From CAZPBC01 sp964584775 (lineage in GTDB: Bacteria > Chlamydiota > Chlamydiia > Chlamydiales > SLFE01), in contig CAZPBC010000024.1 of the NCBI GenBank assembly GCA_964584775.1, positions 1 through 25,771 on the forward strand: a stretch of DNA of 25,771 nucleotides. Reading direction: 5' to 3'. Positions 1 to 7,671 of this stretch are shown piece after piece. The translations under genes and the position numbers were made by a program. The stretch's first letter is position 1. The number at the start of each line of letters is the position of its first letter. The notes below the pieces were generated by a model. It did no database searches. It worked only from the letters and a program-made list of their open reading frames with translations, and was not told the origin of the DNA.

Positions 1-101
1 CTCAAATTGTCGAAAGAGAGTGTGATATAGCGATGGATAGCGCTGAAAAGCACAAACGTAAAACTGTCATGGACCGCGACTTCAACTCATCCGAATTCTA
101 A
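1..101 (+). CDS. C-terminal end of a histone-fold-like protein (partial)
   Basis: The window opens inside a reading frame (codons from position 3) that ends at the TAA at 99-101. The visible tail is about 32 residues: an amphipathic helix (QIVERECDIAMDSAEKH), then KRKTVMDRDF and a short polar end. A helix followed by a basic R-K-T-V turn and an acidic start of a last helix is the arrangement of alpha2-loop2-alpha3 in histone-fold proteins, and SAEKHKRKTVM fits the small bacterial and archaeal histones well. Such proteins bind and bend or coat DNA. The call rests on a short stretch, with the N-terminal part outside the window, so another DNA-binding helical protein is possible. A strong terminator follows 28 bases later, so the gene ends its own transcript. 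Confidence 0.5.
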   Translation, partial: QIVERECDIAMDSAEKHKRKTVMDRDFNSSEF

Positions 102-129
102 CATTCTCCCTACTCTCCACTCAATCACT

Positions 130-160
130 GCCACTAGAGCATTGTTCTAGTGGCTTTTTT
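130..160 (+). terminator. Rho-independent terminator of the histone-fold-like gene
   Basis: A perfect 9-bp stem, GCCACTAGA (130-138) with TCTAGTGGC (146-154), closes a 7-base loop and is followed directly by six T (155-160). This is a textbook intrinsic terminator, 28 bases after the stop codon at 99-101. It isolates the upstream gene from the LRR gene. Confidence 0.9.
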
Positions 161-227
161 ATCTTCATTAAACTAAATCTATTTAAAAAATATTTAAATG
201 TTTAATATTTAAGTCTTACATGCTAGC

Positions 228-258
228 ATCTCTTTTTATTCAAAACTTAAAAAGAGAT
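228..258 (+). promoter_or_regulatory. Hairpin covering the ribosome binding site of the LRR gene
   Basis: ATCTCTTTTT (228-237) and AAAAAGAGAT (249-258) are perfect 10-bp inverted arms around an 11-base loop. The right arm contains AAAGAG, the only Shine-Dalgarno-like sequence before the ATG at 264. Folding of the mRNA would therefore hide the binding site. The region just upstream (about 175-215) is extremely A/T-rich with TTTAAA/TATTTAAA repeats and probably holds the promoter, but I cannot fix -35 and -10 boxes with confidence. Confidence 0.5.
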
Positions 259-263
259 ATTAG

Positions 264-2015
264 ATGCAGCCTATCCACCATCAAGACTTACAAGCAGCGA
301 TTGAAGCTCTTCAAATTCAAGGAAAAATCGATCTGTTGGGTGCAGACCTGACAGCATCAACACTCGCCTCTAAAATCCTGGGTTCTTGCCAGGAAAGCGG
401 ACACTCCTCCGTCGATGTTCAAGTCAGCGCACAGACTTTCATTGAAAACCCTGAACTCTATCCTTGCTATGCCCTTTACGAAAGAGCCACCCACGCCGAA
501 AACCCTCTGGTCCCAGTGGTTTTCAAAAGTGCACAGGAAGATCAAACTGACATCAGATTCACTCACTATGTACGACTCAAAGAACTGCAAAAGATCCCCT
601 CCATTGAACATTTCGATGGTTTAGAACCTCAGCCTCTAGTCCTTGTGGGTGGACTCAGCCAAGATGAAATGGAGGCTCTTTTTCACCTCCTTTTTGATGC
701 AACCCTTCCAACAACAAGTGCCCACCAAACACCACCTCAAGCCGCACTCAACTTTCTGCACCGCTACAACTACTTTGATACCTTCTTCAAAAAAGCCCTC
801 CGCAACCCTGATCGCCTTCCAAGAGACATCTGGCAATCCCTCTATGACTACTTTAATCATGCAGATTCCCAGTTGGACGACAAAGATCGAAGGTGGAAGT
901 TTCTTGCTCAGCTCCATACTGGTCAATTTTCAGTACAAATCGTGCCACCCGAAAAACATGAGCAGATCTTGGATGAGCTAAATAGACTTTTTGGAAGCTT
1001 GCATCAAGACACTCTAGATCTCCTTGAAATCACTAGGTATTCACTTGACATTCCTGTCTCATATAGAAGAATTCTCGAATTAGAAGCCCGGTACGGATTT
1101 CAACTTAGTGATGAGGATTTATATATTACGCTAGGAAGATATGCTGATTTCTATAACTTATTAGCCCGACAAAAGGTCATCGTCATCGCTGCCCCAGTTT
1201 TATCTAAGGATTTTAGAAGTCGCCTTGAAGAATTTTTAGCGAACCCACCCGCCCCTATTCAGAGTCTATATCTTGATGAGTTACCTAAATATAACCTTCT
1301 AATCAACGAAGCCTCTGCAGAAGTGGTGGGGACAGTACGTGTCAGGGCTCTGAAGCTATCAAAAAATCAGCTAGGAGACGCTCTTAGGGTTCTTCCTTCG
1401 GCATCAGATGAAATCGATCTCACTGGCAATCAAATCAGCGAGCTTCCTGCGTGTTTGGTAGAAAGCTTTTCTCCGACTTTAAAAACCCTGACGCTCCGTC
1501 AAAACCCACTCAACTCTTTCCCTGATCTATCTCAAACACAGATAGAATACCTAAATGTTGGCAACTGCCGTCTTACCTCTATCCCTCAGCGTTTCCTCCC
1601 GAAAACCTTAAAAGTCTTGATTGCGGGTCAGAACTCCCTCACATCCGCACCAGACCTTAGTGAAACAAGAATAGAGGATCTCAGATTCACTACCAGTCAT
1701 ATGCAAACTTTTCCCACACAATTACCTCCCAATTTAAAAAAACTTGATCTAAGTTTCAATAAGGATTTATCTTATCCAGACTCTTGGGACTTCCTCCCTG
1801 ACTCCTTAGAGCAACTTGATTTAATTTTTATCAAATCTCCTCTTTCTGTTTTTGATAGCGGGGTTCCTCTCATCAGAATTTATCGTGGGAATGTGAACCT
1901 AAGAGGAGACCAGCGATTTAAAGTCACCAGCGTTACAGATTTTCGCACTATCTACGTGTACCCATCCCCTAAAGATCCAAGCAAACAGTGCGTGGTGCAC
2001 GAAGTAATTGACTAA
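264..2015 (+). CDS. Leucine-rich-repeat protein, possible effector
   Basis: A 583-residue protein without signal peptide or membrane segment. Residues 1 to about 360 are not recognised; they are mixed alpha/beta and hydrophilic. From about 365 to 545 come leucine-rich repeats of the bacterial LPX kind (IDLTGNQISELP, LKTLTLRQNPLNSFP, LTSIP). The repeats alternate between a longer and a shorter type, giving a tandem unit of about 43 residues that starts LKTL/LKVL/LKKL. LRR domains bind other proteins, and in chlamydia-like bacteria and Legionella such proteins are often secreted into the host; that role is inference here. The ATG at 264 is chosen because it follows AAAGAG at a 7-base distance and the preceding A/T-rich stretch is non-coding. 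It is convergent with the thiolase gene, only 5 bases away. Base composition is more A/T-rich than in the metabolic genes that follow. Confidence 0.8.
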   Translation: MQPIHHQDLQAAIEALQIQGKIDLLGADLTASTLASKILGSCQESGHSSVDVQVSAQTFIENPELYPCYALYERATHAENPLVPVVFKSAQEDQTDIRFTHYVRLKELQKIPSIEHFDGLEPQPLVLVGGLSQDEMEALFHLLFDATLPTTSAHQTPPQAALNFLHRYNYFDTFFKKALRNPDRLPRDIWQSLYDYFNHADSQLDDKDRRWKFLAQLHTGQFSVQIVPPEKHEQILDELNRLFGSLHQDTLDLLEITRYSLDIPVSYRRILELEARYGFQLSDEDLYITLGRYADFYNLLARQKVIVIAAPVLSKDFRSRLEEFLANPPAPIQSLYLDELPKYNLLINEASAEVVGTVRVRALKLSKNQLGDALRVLPSASDEIDLTGNQISELPACLVESFSPTLKTLTLRQNPLNSFPDLSQTQIEYLNVGNCRLTSIPQRFLPKTLKVLIAGQNSLTSAPDLSETRIEDLRFTTSHMQTFPTQLPPNLKKLDLSFNKDLSYPDSWDFLPDSLEQLDLIFIKSPLSVFDSGVPLIRIYRGNVNLRGDQRFKVTSVTDFRTIYVYPSPKDPSKQCVVHEVID

Positions 2016-2020
2016 AGCCT

Positions 2021-3253
2021 TCATCCCCTCTTGGCTAGAAGAGCAGTGAGGGTTTTGTCGTTACCGCCCATGTTGATCATGAGAGCGAGTTCTTTTGAGG
2101 ATTGGACAGGGTTTTCTGCTTTGCCAGTGAGTTGTTGATGGAGGTCGACAAGCATGCGGACGCCAGTCGCACCGGTGGGATGACCGAAGCCGACAAGGCC
2201 GCCGGAAGGATTGACCGGTAGAGAGCCATCCATCTGTGTCTGACCTTCGATCACAAAATCTGCCGCCCCACCTTTTTTAACAAAGCCTGCTGCCTCAAGG
2301 GCGAGAAGACCGGAGATTGTAAAGCAGTCATGCAGGTCCACAAAAGCCACCTCACCCCTACTGGCAGAGATCCGGCCAAAGCACTGCTCCACTGCGGCTT
2401 CCATATGATCAAAGTAGGCGCGGTCTGCTGGAGGTTCATCGATTGACCCTTCTGCCTCCCCAATGGAAACGATCTCGATGGCCTCTTCTCTAGAAATTCC
2501 TGAACGTTCCAGCCCCTCTTCTGTCAAAAGTAAAATTCCGGAAGCGCCGTCGCTCACCTTTGAACAGTCGAGAGGGGTGAGAGTGGGTAAAAACTGATCG
2601 GGGTTTGGTTTTCTGAGGGAGAGGTCAAGGAGGTTTTCTCGCTGGTTGTGGTACTCCTGTGCCTTCGGATTTTTGCGCGCATTTTCGATCGCATTCGCAT
2701 ACCAGTGTGCAAAAGCGAGGCGCATCTTCTCTTCCCCAACATCTTTTTGGTACGCCGCCGCTCGCTGATCAAAAATCCCAGGAAAGAAGTGGGCATAAAA
2801 ATCTTTCCTCTCTTTTTGGTAGTAGCCTGCTGCAGCAAGGTAATCCGCTCCGTAAACCGCTTTGACGCTATTCTGGATTTCAAAACCGACGACAAACGTC
2901 ACCTCCGACAATCCAGAAAGGAGCGAGCGGATCCCGACACCAATGGCACGCCCCCCTGAGCAACAAGCGCCTTCAACCGCAACGCAAGGCTTATTCGTCA
3001 AAAGCGGTTGGATCATCGGCAGGAAGGCAGCAAGGTGTCCTTGGTTGATAAAACGCTCAGGAATAAAACTCGAAATCACGCCCTCATTAGGAACCACTCC
3101 CTCTTTTTGGGAGAAGACACCCTCTGCCACCTCTTTTAGGTAGGCATCAAAGGTGCGGAGATTTTTTGGATCAAACTCAGGGCGACCCGACCCCATAAAG
3201 AGGGTGTTGTACCCACAAGCCGCATAGATCTTTTTCCGAAAAGCTCCCTTCAA
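2021..3253 (-). CDS. Thiolase (acetyl-CoA acyltransferase, SCP2-like type)
   Basis: A 410-residue thiolase that would cleave 3-ketoacyl-CoA with CoA to acetyl-CoA (or propionyl-CoA at the last step for odd chains) and a shortened acyl-CoA. The nucleophile lies in VEGACCSGG (Cys97 or Cys98). DLHDCFT and NPSGGLVGFGHPTGATG give the catalytic His residues in the form typical of SCP2-type thiolases. The usual C-terminal CxG motif is replaced by INMGGND, as is common in that subfamily. It is the last gene of a three-gene operon. Its start is a TTG at 3253 that overlaps the TGA of the upstream dehydrogenase by 4 bases (TTGA), which argues for translational coupling and for this start; the next Met (residue 20) would remove conserved N-terminal sequence. 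Confidence 0.87.
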   Translation of the reverse strand: MKGAFRKKIYAACGYNTLFMGSGRPEFDPKNLRTFDAYLKEVAEGVFSQKEGVVPNEGVISSFIPERFINQGHLAAFLPMIQPLLTNKPCVAVEGACCSGGRAIGVGIRSLLSGLSEVTFVVGFEIQNSVKAVYGADYLAAAGYYQKERKDFYAHFFPGIFDQRAAAYQKDVGEEKMRLAFAHWYANAIENARKNPKAQEYHNQRENLLDLSLRKPNPDQFLPTLTPLDCSKVSDGASGILLLTEEGLERSGISREEAIEIVSIGEAEGSIDEPPADRAYFDHMEAAVEQCFGRISASRGEVAFVDLHDCFTISGLLALEAAGFVKKGGAADFVIEGQTQMDGSLPVNPSGGLVGFGHPTGATGVRMLVDLHQQLTGKAENPVQSSKELALMINMGGNDKTLTALLAKRG

Positions 3254-4353
3254 ACCAACACCTGCTGAAACCCGAGTTTTAAAACGGTATGGACATCTTC
3301 AATAGAGGCAGCGACACCCGTTTCGACAAGCTGGAGTGAAATACGCCGCGACTCGCTCAAATAATCTCGTGCAAAAGAGGCCTCTTTCCCCTCGGCGTCT
3401 GTAAGCCACTTCTCGTAGGCTTCCACCTTATCCTCTTTCTTTTTGTCTTTACGTAGAGCTTTCCAAGAAAGTTCTAAACCACTCTCCTCTTTTGTGAGAG
3501 GGATCTCCTTGAATTCTTTTAGCGAAGCCAACTGCAAGTCCATTTCTAAAAAGTGTTCCATCACTCCGGCAATTTTCAAGACCACATCGACACCGACAAA
3601 ATTCACCAACTCAAAGATTCCCATCGGGCGGAGCAGATAGTCTCTGGTGACACGGTCGACAAAAGAGAGGTTTTCTTGATTCACCCCCAGAGCGTTCGTT
3701 ACTTGAACAGCATACGAGACCTCTCTTAAGAAGTGCCCATTTCCAATAAAGCCCGCAATATCCTTAGAGACGACCGGCCTCTTCTCCAGTTTTTCAACGA
3801 GGTCATATGCCTCTGCTTTCAAAGCTTCACGATCAAAGATCAACTCCACCAGAGGTTGAAGATGAGCAGGGTTGTAAAAATGGAAGCCCACAAGACGTCC
3901 TGAAAGCCCTGCCTCTTCCGCTAAATAGTGGATTGGAATTGAAGAGGTATTCGTCAAAACAGGAGCCCCAGTCTCCTTCACTGAATGCAATAGAGCGATT
4001 TTCAGATCGATCATCTCAGGTGCCGCTTCAAAAACAAGGTCCACCTCTGAAAGTCCACTCGGCTCTTTTTGAAAACGAAGTGCATCTAAACGCTCTTTGA
4101 TAAACGCATCGATGATCGCGCTGTTGTCTACGAGATCTCTTCGTTCTTGATATAGAGGGCGCAGGTGGTTGATCCGTTTCTCCGCAAAACGGCGTAGACT
4201 GGTTTCAAAGAAGGGGCGGAGCTCATAAAGCGCTTCAACGTCCGGGTCGACAAGGGTGAGACGACTGCCTTTCACCACAAGGTGCTGCAAAAGAAGCAGG
4301 GCGATCCCTCTTCCCATTTTTCCAGCAGCGCCTAAAACAACAACATGCTTCAT
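3250..4353 (-). CDS. 3-hydroxyacyl-CoA dehydrogenase
   Basis: A 367-residue NAD-dependent dehydrogenase for the third step of beta-oxidation. The Rossmann motif GAAGKMG is at residues 8-14. FEAAPEMIDLK, NTSSIPI and the catalytic GFHFYNP motif follow in the usual order, then KDIAGFIGN before the C-terminal helical dimerisation domain. It is a stand-alone dehydrogenase, not fused to the hydratase as in FadB/FadJ, and is longer than the common 280-310 residues because of extra charged helix around residues 285-330. The ATG at 4353 overlaps the TGA of the upstream hydratase by 4 bases (ATGA), and its own stop overlaps the thiolase start, so the three genes form one translationally coupled operon. 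Confidence 0.9.
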   Translation of the reverse strand: MKHVVVLGAAGKMGRGIALLLLQHLVVKGSRLTLVDPDVEALYELRPFFETSLRRFAEKRINHLRPLYQERRDLVDNSAIIDAFIKERLDALRFQKEPSGLSEVDLVFEAAPEMIDLKIALLHSVKETGAPVLTNTSSIPIHYLAEEAGLSGRLVGFHFYNPAHLQPLVELIFDREALKAEAYDLVEKLEKRPVVSKDIAGFIGNGHFLREVSYAVQVTNALGVNQENLSFVDRVTRDYLLRPMGIFELVNFVGVDVVLKIAGVMEHFLEMDLQLASLKEFKEIPLTKEESGLELSWKALRKDKKKEDKVEAYEKWLTDAEGKEASFARDYLSESRRISLQLVETGVAASIEDVHTVLKLGFQQVLV

Positions 4354-5054
4354 TTCACTAATTTTTTCATTTTTTCTTTAGAAGCCTCATCCGCAAAGGA
4401 GTCCATAAAAAGAACCAGCTCGTGGTCCATGCCGCCGTTCACTGCCCCTTTCGCACGTTTGAGTTGAGAGCCTTCTTTAGTGAGTGAGAGTACGTCGTCG
4501 ATAAACGACTCTTTAAAGATACGAGTGACAATGCCCCACTCTTTTGCTTGCTCCGCAGTGAACTGATCGCCGTGGAAGATGATCTCTTTGGCAAGACGTT
4601 TACCGAGCGCCTCTTTCAAGTACTGCGTTCCTCCAAAGCCAGGAATCAATCCAAGGTGGATTTCAGGAAGCCCCATCTTGACCCCCTCTTTGGCGTAGAT
4701 GAGGTCGCAAGCCAATGCAAGTTCAAAGCCCCCACCCAGTGCTAATCCATTCAATGCAGCAACGGAAACAAAAGGTGCCTCTCTCAATTCGTCCAAGACC
4801 TTCCGTCCGAACTCTATAAAAGACTGCGCTCTCTTTTGATCAAAGGTCAGCATCTCCTTCACATCGGCGCCTGCAGAGAAGGCTTTCTTTCCTGCGCCTG
4901 TGATCACCACAACATCGTCTGTAAAAGCGAGCTCACGGATTTTTGCTCGAAGCTCTTCTAAAAGGGCGAAATTGAGGGCATTGAGCGACTTCTCTCGGTT
5001 AAGCGTCAGGAGAGTCACTCCCTCTCTTTCCTGCTGTTGGATCAGTTCTGCCAT
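4350..5054 (-). CDS. Enoyl-CoA hydratase (crotonase family)
   Basis: A crotonase-fold protein of about 234 residues, first gene of the beta-oxidation operon; it would hydrate trans-2-enoyl-CoA to 3-hydroxyacyl-CoA. The oxyanion-hole and substrate region GAGKKAFSAGADVKEM is followed by ALNGLALGGGFELALACD and GLPEIHLGLIPGFGGTQ. Both glutamates used by true hydratases are in place (in GGGFEL and LPEI), so a hydratase is favoured over an isomerase. I chose the ATG at 5054. A TTG at 5072, right behind AAGAGGG, is an alternative that adds six residues; the spacing of that site to the TTG (2 bases) looks too short. No acyl-CoA dehydrogenase or acyl-CoA synthetase is in the window. Confidence 0.9.
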   Translation of the reverse strand: MAELIQQQEREGVTLLTLNREKSLNALNFALLEELRAKIRELAFTDDVVVITGAGKKAFSAGADVKEMLTFDQKRAQSFIEFGRKVLDELREAPFVSVAALNGLALGGGFELALACDLIYAKEGVKMGLPEIHLGLIPGFGGTQYLKEALGKRLAKEIIFHGDQFTAEQAKEWGIVTRIFKESFIDDVLSLTKEGSQLKRAKGAVNGGMDHELVLFMDSFADEASKEKMKKLVK

Positions 5055-5114
5055 ACCCCGGATCTTAGACAAGACCCTCTTTTCTTGACTATCATGAAAA
5101 CTAGAAAGGGAAGA

Positions 5115-5630
5115 TCACTCTGCGATGTGAGCCTCACGTACGCTGATGTTTTCTCTAATTGCATCAGCCCACGGTTCCCGAGGAATCTCGGGTTGGTCCA
5201 CATAAAGAATTCGAAGCACTTGATTGTCAGCCAAACTGCTAGCGATTCTACCCAGATCTTTGAGATCGATTTCGTTTCGAATTAGGGTCACCGCTTCCAC
5301 TTGGAGTCCGCAAAAAACGCGAGCGAAAACAGCAGATGCTGCTTTGTCCAAATCACATTGAAAAAACGTCACTCCACTTAAAGAGCTTCTACAGAGTAAG
5401 ATCGCCGCCAAAAGTGTCATCCCTTCACCCCTCACCTCACAACTAGAGATCTGAAGTGACTCTATTTCAGGTCTTTGCACAAGAATGGAGAGGACTAACT
5501 GTGCAACTCTTGCATCCACCTCTATCCTGTGCAGCTGTAAAACTCCGAGCTTTGGGTAGAAAGCGATGCCTACGGCCGGATTGAGAGGGCTAAATGAAGG
5601 GGGTGCGATCTTTAGGGAGGGGAGACTCAT
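5115..5630 (-). CDS. Small LRR-like (ribonuclease-inhibitor-type) protein
   Basis: A 171-residue soluble protein of unknown function. It contains repeated segments of about 28 residues with the pattern of ribonuclease-inhibitor-type leucine-rich repeats: LGVLQLHRIEVDARVAQLV, IESLQISSCEVRGEGMTLL, LSGVTFFQCDLDKAASAVF, VEAVTLIRNEIDLKDLGRI. Each has a short strand followed by a helix. This class differs from the LPX repeats of the protein at 264-2015. A protein-protein interaction role is inferred from the fold alone. The ATG at 5630 has no Shine-Dalgarno site; a -10-like TATAGT on the minus strand sits only 8 bases upstream, so the transcript may be leaderless. The gene is divergent from prpB and lies in the same direction as the beta-oxidation operon, which starts 60 bases after its stop. 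Confidence 0.65.
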   Translation of the reverse strand: MSLPSLKIAPPSFSPLNPAVGIAFYPKLGVLQLHRIEVDARVAQLVLSILVQRPEIESLQISSCEVRGEGMTLLAAILLCRSSLSGVTFFQCDLDKAASAVFARVFCGLQVEAVTLIRNEIDLKDLGRIASSLADNQVLRILYVDQPEIPREPWADAIRENISVREAHIAE

Positions 5631-5686
5631 AGGCGCGGACTATACCAGAATTGACAATTGTGGTCATTCGCACTACCTTCGGCAGT
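5631..5686. promoter_or_regulatory. Overlapping divergent promoters for prpB and the small LRR gene
   Basis: The 56 bases between two divergent ATGs hold two interleaved promoter candidates. Plus strand: TTGACA (5651-5656), a 17-base spacer, then TACCTT (5674-5679), ending 7 bases before the prpB ATG. Minus strand: ATGACC (plus-strand positions 5662-5667), a 17-base spacer, then TATAGT (5639-5644), ending 8 bases before the ATG at 5630. Neither gene has a Shine-Dalgarno site. The plus -35 is perfect and the plus -10 is weak, while the minus -10 is good and the minus -35 moderate. The two boxes interlock, so polymerase could not occupy both at once. Confidence 0.5.
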
Positions 5687-6568
5687 ATGGACTCCCCCCA
5701 CAAAAAAGAGCCTCCTGGAAAGCGCCTCCTAGAAGCCCTCAAGGAGGAGACACCTCTGAAGATGATCGGCGTGCCCGACGCTTTCACTGCGAAACTCACT
5801 GAAATGTCAGGGTTTAAAGGTCTTTATCTCTCTGGATCCAGCGTCGCTTGCCAGGAGTATGGCCTTCCCGATCTCGGTATCACCAGCCTCGAGCAAGTCC
5901 TTCACAAAGTCCATAGTCTCACCGACGCCTGCTCTCTACCTTTGCTGGTCGATATCGATACTGGTTGGGGCACCCCCCTCACGATTGAACGTGCCGTCCA
6001 GCAGCTCGAAAAAGCAGGTGCCGCAGCCGTCCAGATCGAGGATCAGCCATTTGGAAAGCGTTGTGGCCACCGCGCGGGTAAAGAGGTGGTCAGCACGGAA
6101 GAGATGTGTGAAAGAATCACTGCTGCGTCCGAAGCAAAAAGTGTGGAGACTTTTCAGATCGTCGCACGCACGGATGCGTACGGCCTCGAGCCTCTCGAAA
6201 CTGTTTTAGCAAGAGCGAGGAGCTACATCGAAGCAGGAGCAGACATCCTTTTTGTAGAAGCTGTCACCGACCCGAACGACTACTCGACCTTCAAGAAATT
6301 AGGGGTGCCGATCCTTGCCAACCTCACTGAGTTTGGAAAGACCCCCCTCGTTGACTGCGAGACGCTTGCCAGTCACGGTGTCGACATCGCCCTCTATCCA
6401 CTCACACTCAACCGAGTGATGAACGAGGCCGCATGGCATGCGCTTAAAGCCCTTCAAGCAACAGGGACACAAAAAGAGTTACTCCCGATGATGATGACGA
6501 GAGAGGAGACCTACCGCGTGATCGACTACGAAACCCATGAAGAGAGGATGAATCAGTGGCAGAAGTGA
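5687..6568 (+). CDS. prpB: 2-methylisocitrate lyase
   Basis: A 293-residue member of the isocitrate lyase/PEP mutase family, close to the usual 290-300 residues of PrpB. It cleaves 2-methylisocitrate to pyruvate and succinate in the methylcitrate cycle. Visible motifs are GVPDAFTAKL, the metal-binding DIDTGWG, VQIEDQ and the catalytic loop KRCGHRAGK (Cys-Gly-His with Arg in place of the more common second Lys). IVARTDA and FVEAVTD follow as expected. I chose the ATG at 5687; the frame is open back to a TTG at 5651, but that TTG is part of the -35 box of the likely promoter. It heads the prpBCD operon and overlaps prpC by 13 bases. Confidence 0.92.
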   Translation: MDSPHKKEPPGKRLLEALKEETPLKMIGVPDAFTAKLTEMSGFKGLYLSGSSVACQEYGLPDLGITSLEQVLHKVHSLTDACSLPLLVDIDTGWGTPLTIERAVQQLEKAGAAAVQIEDQPFGKRCGHRAGKEVVSTEEMCERITAASEAKSVETFQIVARTDAYGLEPLETVLARARSYIEAGADILFVEAVTDPNDYSTFKKLGVPILANLTEFGKTPLVDCETLASHGVDIALYPLTLNRVMNEAAWHALKALQATGTQKELLPMMMTREETYRVIDYETHEERMNQWQK

Positions 6569-7671
6569 CAAAAAAGTTAGCCAGTGGAGGCCTTGCGGGT
6601 ATCACTGCGTCAGAGAGTGCCATCTGCTTATGCGGTGCGGAAGAGGAGAGCCTGCTCTACCGCGGATACAACGTTGAAGAGCTTGCGGAGCATGCCACTT
6701 TCGAAGAGGTAGCCTACCTCCTCACAAGAGGAAAAAAGCCGACTGAACAAGAGCTTCAAGAATACTTGGATGCGCTCTCGGAACACCGGCAGCTCCCGGA
6801 CGCCTTGAAAGAGACGCTGGAAAAACTCCCCAAAGAGACCAACCGCATGGACCTCCTCCGTACAGGAGTCTCCCTGCTTGGTAACCTCGAACCTGAAGAG
6901 ACAGAAGGGACAGCGAAAAGCATTGATCGGCTGATCTCCACCCTCCCCTCGATCCTTCTCTACTGGTTCAAATTCCACTTTGAGGGGAAACGGATCAACT
7001 TCCATTCGGTTGAAAAGAGTTTAGCGGGTTATTTTCTTACTAAGCTCCACGACCGCGCCGTCAGTGAGCTGGAACGGCGTGCCCTAGACGTCTCCCTGAT
7101 CCTTTACGCTGAGCATGAGTTCAATGCGTCGACCTTCACGGTCCGTGTGATTGCAAGCACCCTATCGGACTATTTTTCCGCCATCACCGGCGGGATCGGA
7201 AGCCTCCGCGGCCCTCTTCACGGAGGAGCCAATGAAAAAGCGATGGATCTCATCTCCTCTTTCAACACTCCTGACGAAGCCGAAGCAGGTGTCTTAGAGA
7301 TGCTATCGCGTAAACAGCTGATCATGGGCTTTGGTCACCGTGTTTACACCACAAAAGACCCCCGCAGCGACATCATCAAAGTCTATGCAAAAAATCTCGC
7401 CTCAGAAACAGGTGAACACACGCTTTTTCCCATCGCAGAACGCATCGACGAAGTGATGAAACGCGAAAAGAACCTTTTCCCCAACCTCGACTTCTACAGC
7501 GCCCTTGTCTATCACTATCTCAACCTTCCTGTTTCTTTTTTCACCCCACTCTTCGTTTTCTCCCGAGTCTCGGGTTGGTCAGCACACTACAAAGAACAAA
7601 AAGAGAACAACAAACTGATCCGGCCGCTCTCGAAGTATGTCGGTCCTCCCCCTCGCCGATGGATCGATTGA
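6556..7671 (+). CDS. prpC: 2-methylcitrate synthase
   Basis: A 371-residue citrate-synthase-family enzyme that condenses propionyl-CoA with oxaloacetate. Catalytic histidines are seen in GSLRGPLHGGANE and MGFGHRVYTTKDPRSD; the N-terminal GGLAGITASESAICL and LLYRGYNVEEL are typical of the short citrate/methylcitrate synthases. The assignment to PrpC over plain citrate synthase comes from its place between prpB and prpD. The start is a GTG at 6556, preceded by AGAGAGGA with a 7-base gap; it lies 13 bases inside prpB. Its own 3' end overlaps prpD by 13 bases, so both junctions have the same length. Confidence 0.9.
   Translation: MAEVTKKLASGGLAGITASESAICLCGAEEESLLYRGYNVEELAEHATFEEVAYLLTRGKKPTEQELQEYLDALSEHRQLPDALKETLEKLPKETNRMDLLRTGVSLLGNLEPEETEGTAKSIDRLISTLPSILLYWFKFHFEGKRINFHSVEKSLAGYFLTKLHDRAVSELERRALDVSLILYAEHEFNASTFTVRVIASTLSDYFSAITGGIGSLRGPLHGGANEKAMDLISSFNTPDEAEAGVLEMLSRKQLIMGFGHRVYTTKDPRSDIIKVYAKNLASETGEHTLFPIAERIDEVMKREKNLFPNLDFYSALVYHYLNLPVSFFTPLFVFSRVSGWSAHYKEQKENNKLIRPLSKYVGPPPRRWID

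Noticed and set aside
5651..5686. TTG at 5651 as prpB start
   Set aside because: It is the first codon-sized part of a perfect TTGACA box and would add 12 residues not typical of the family.
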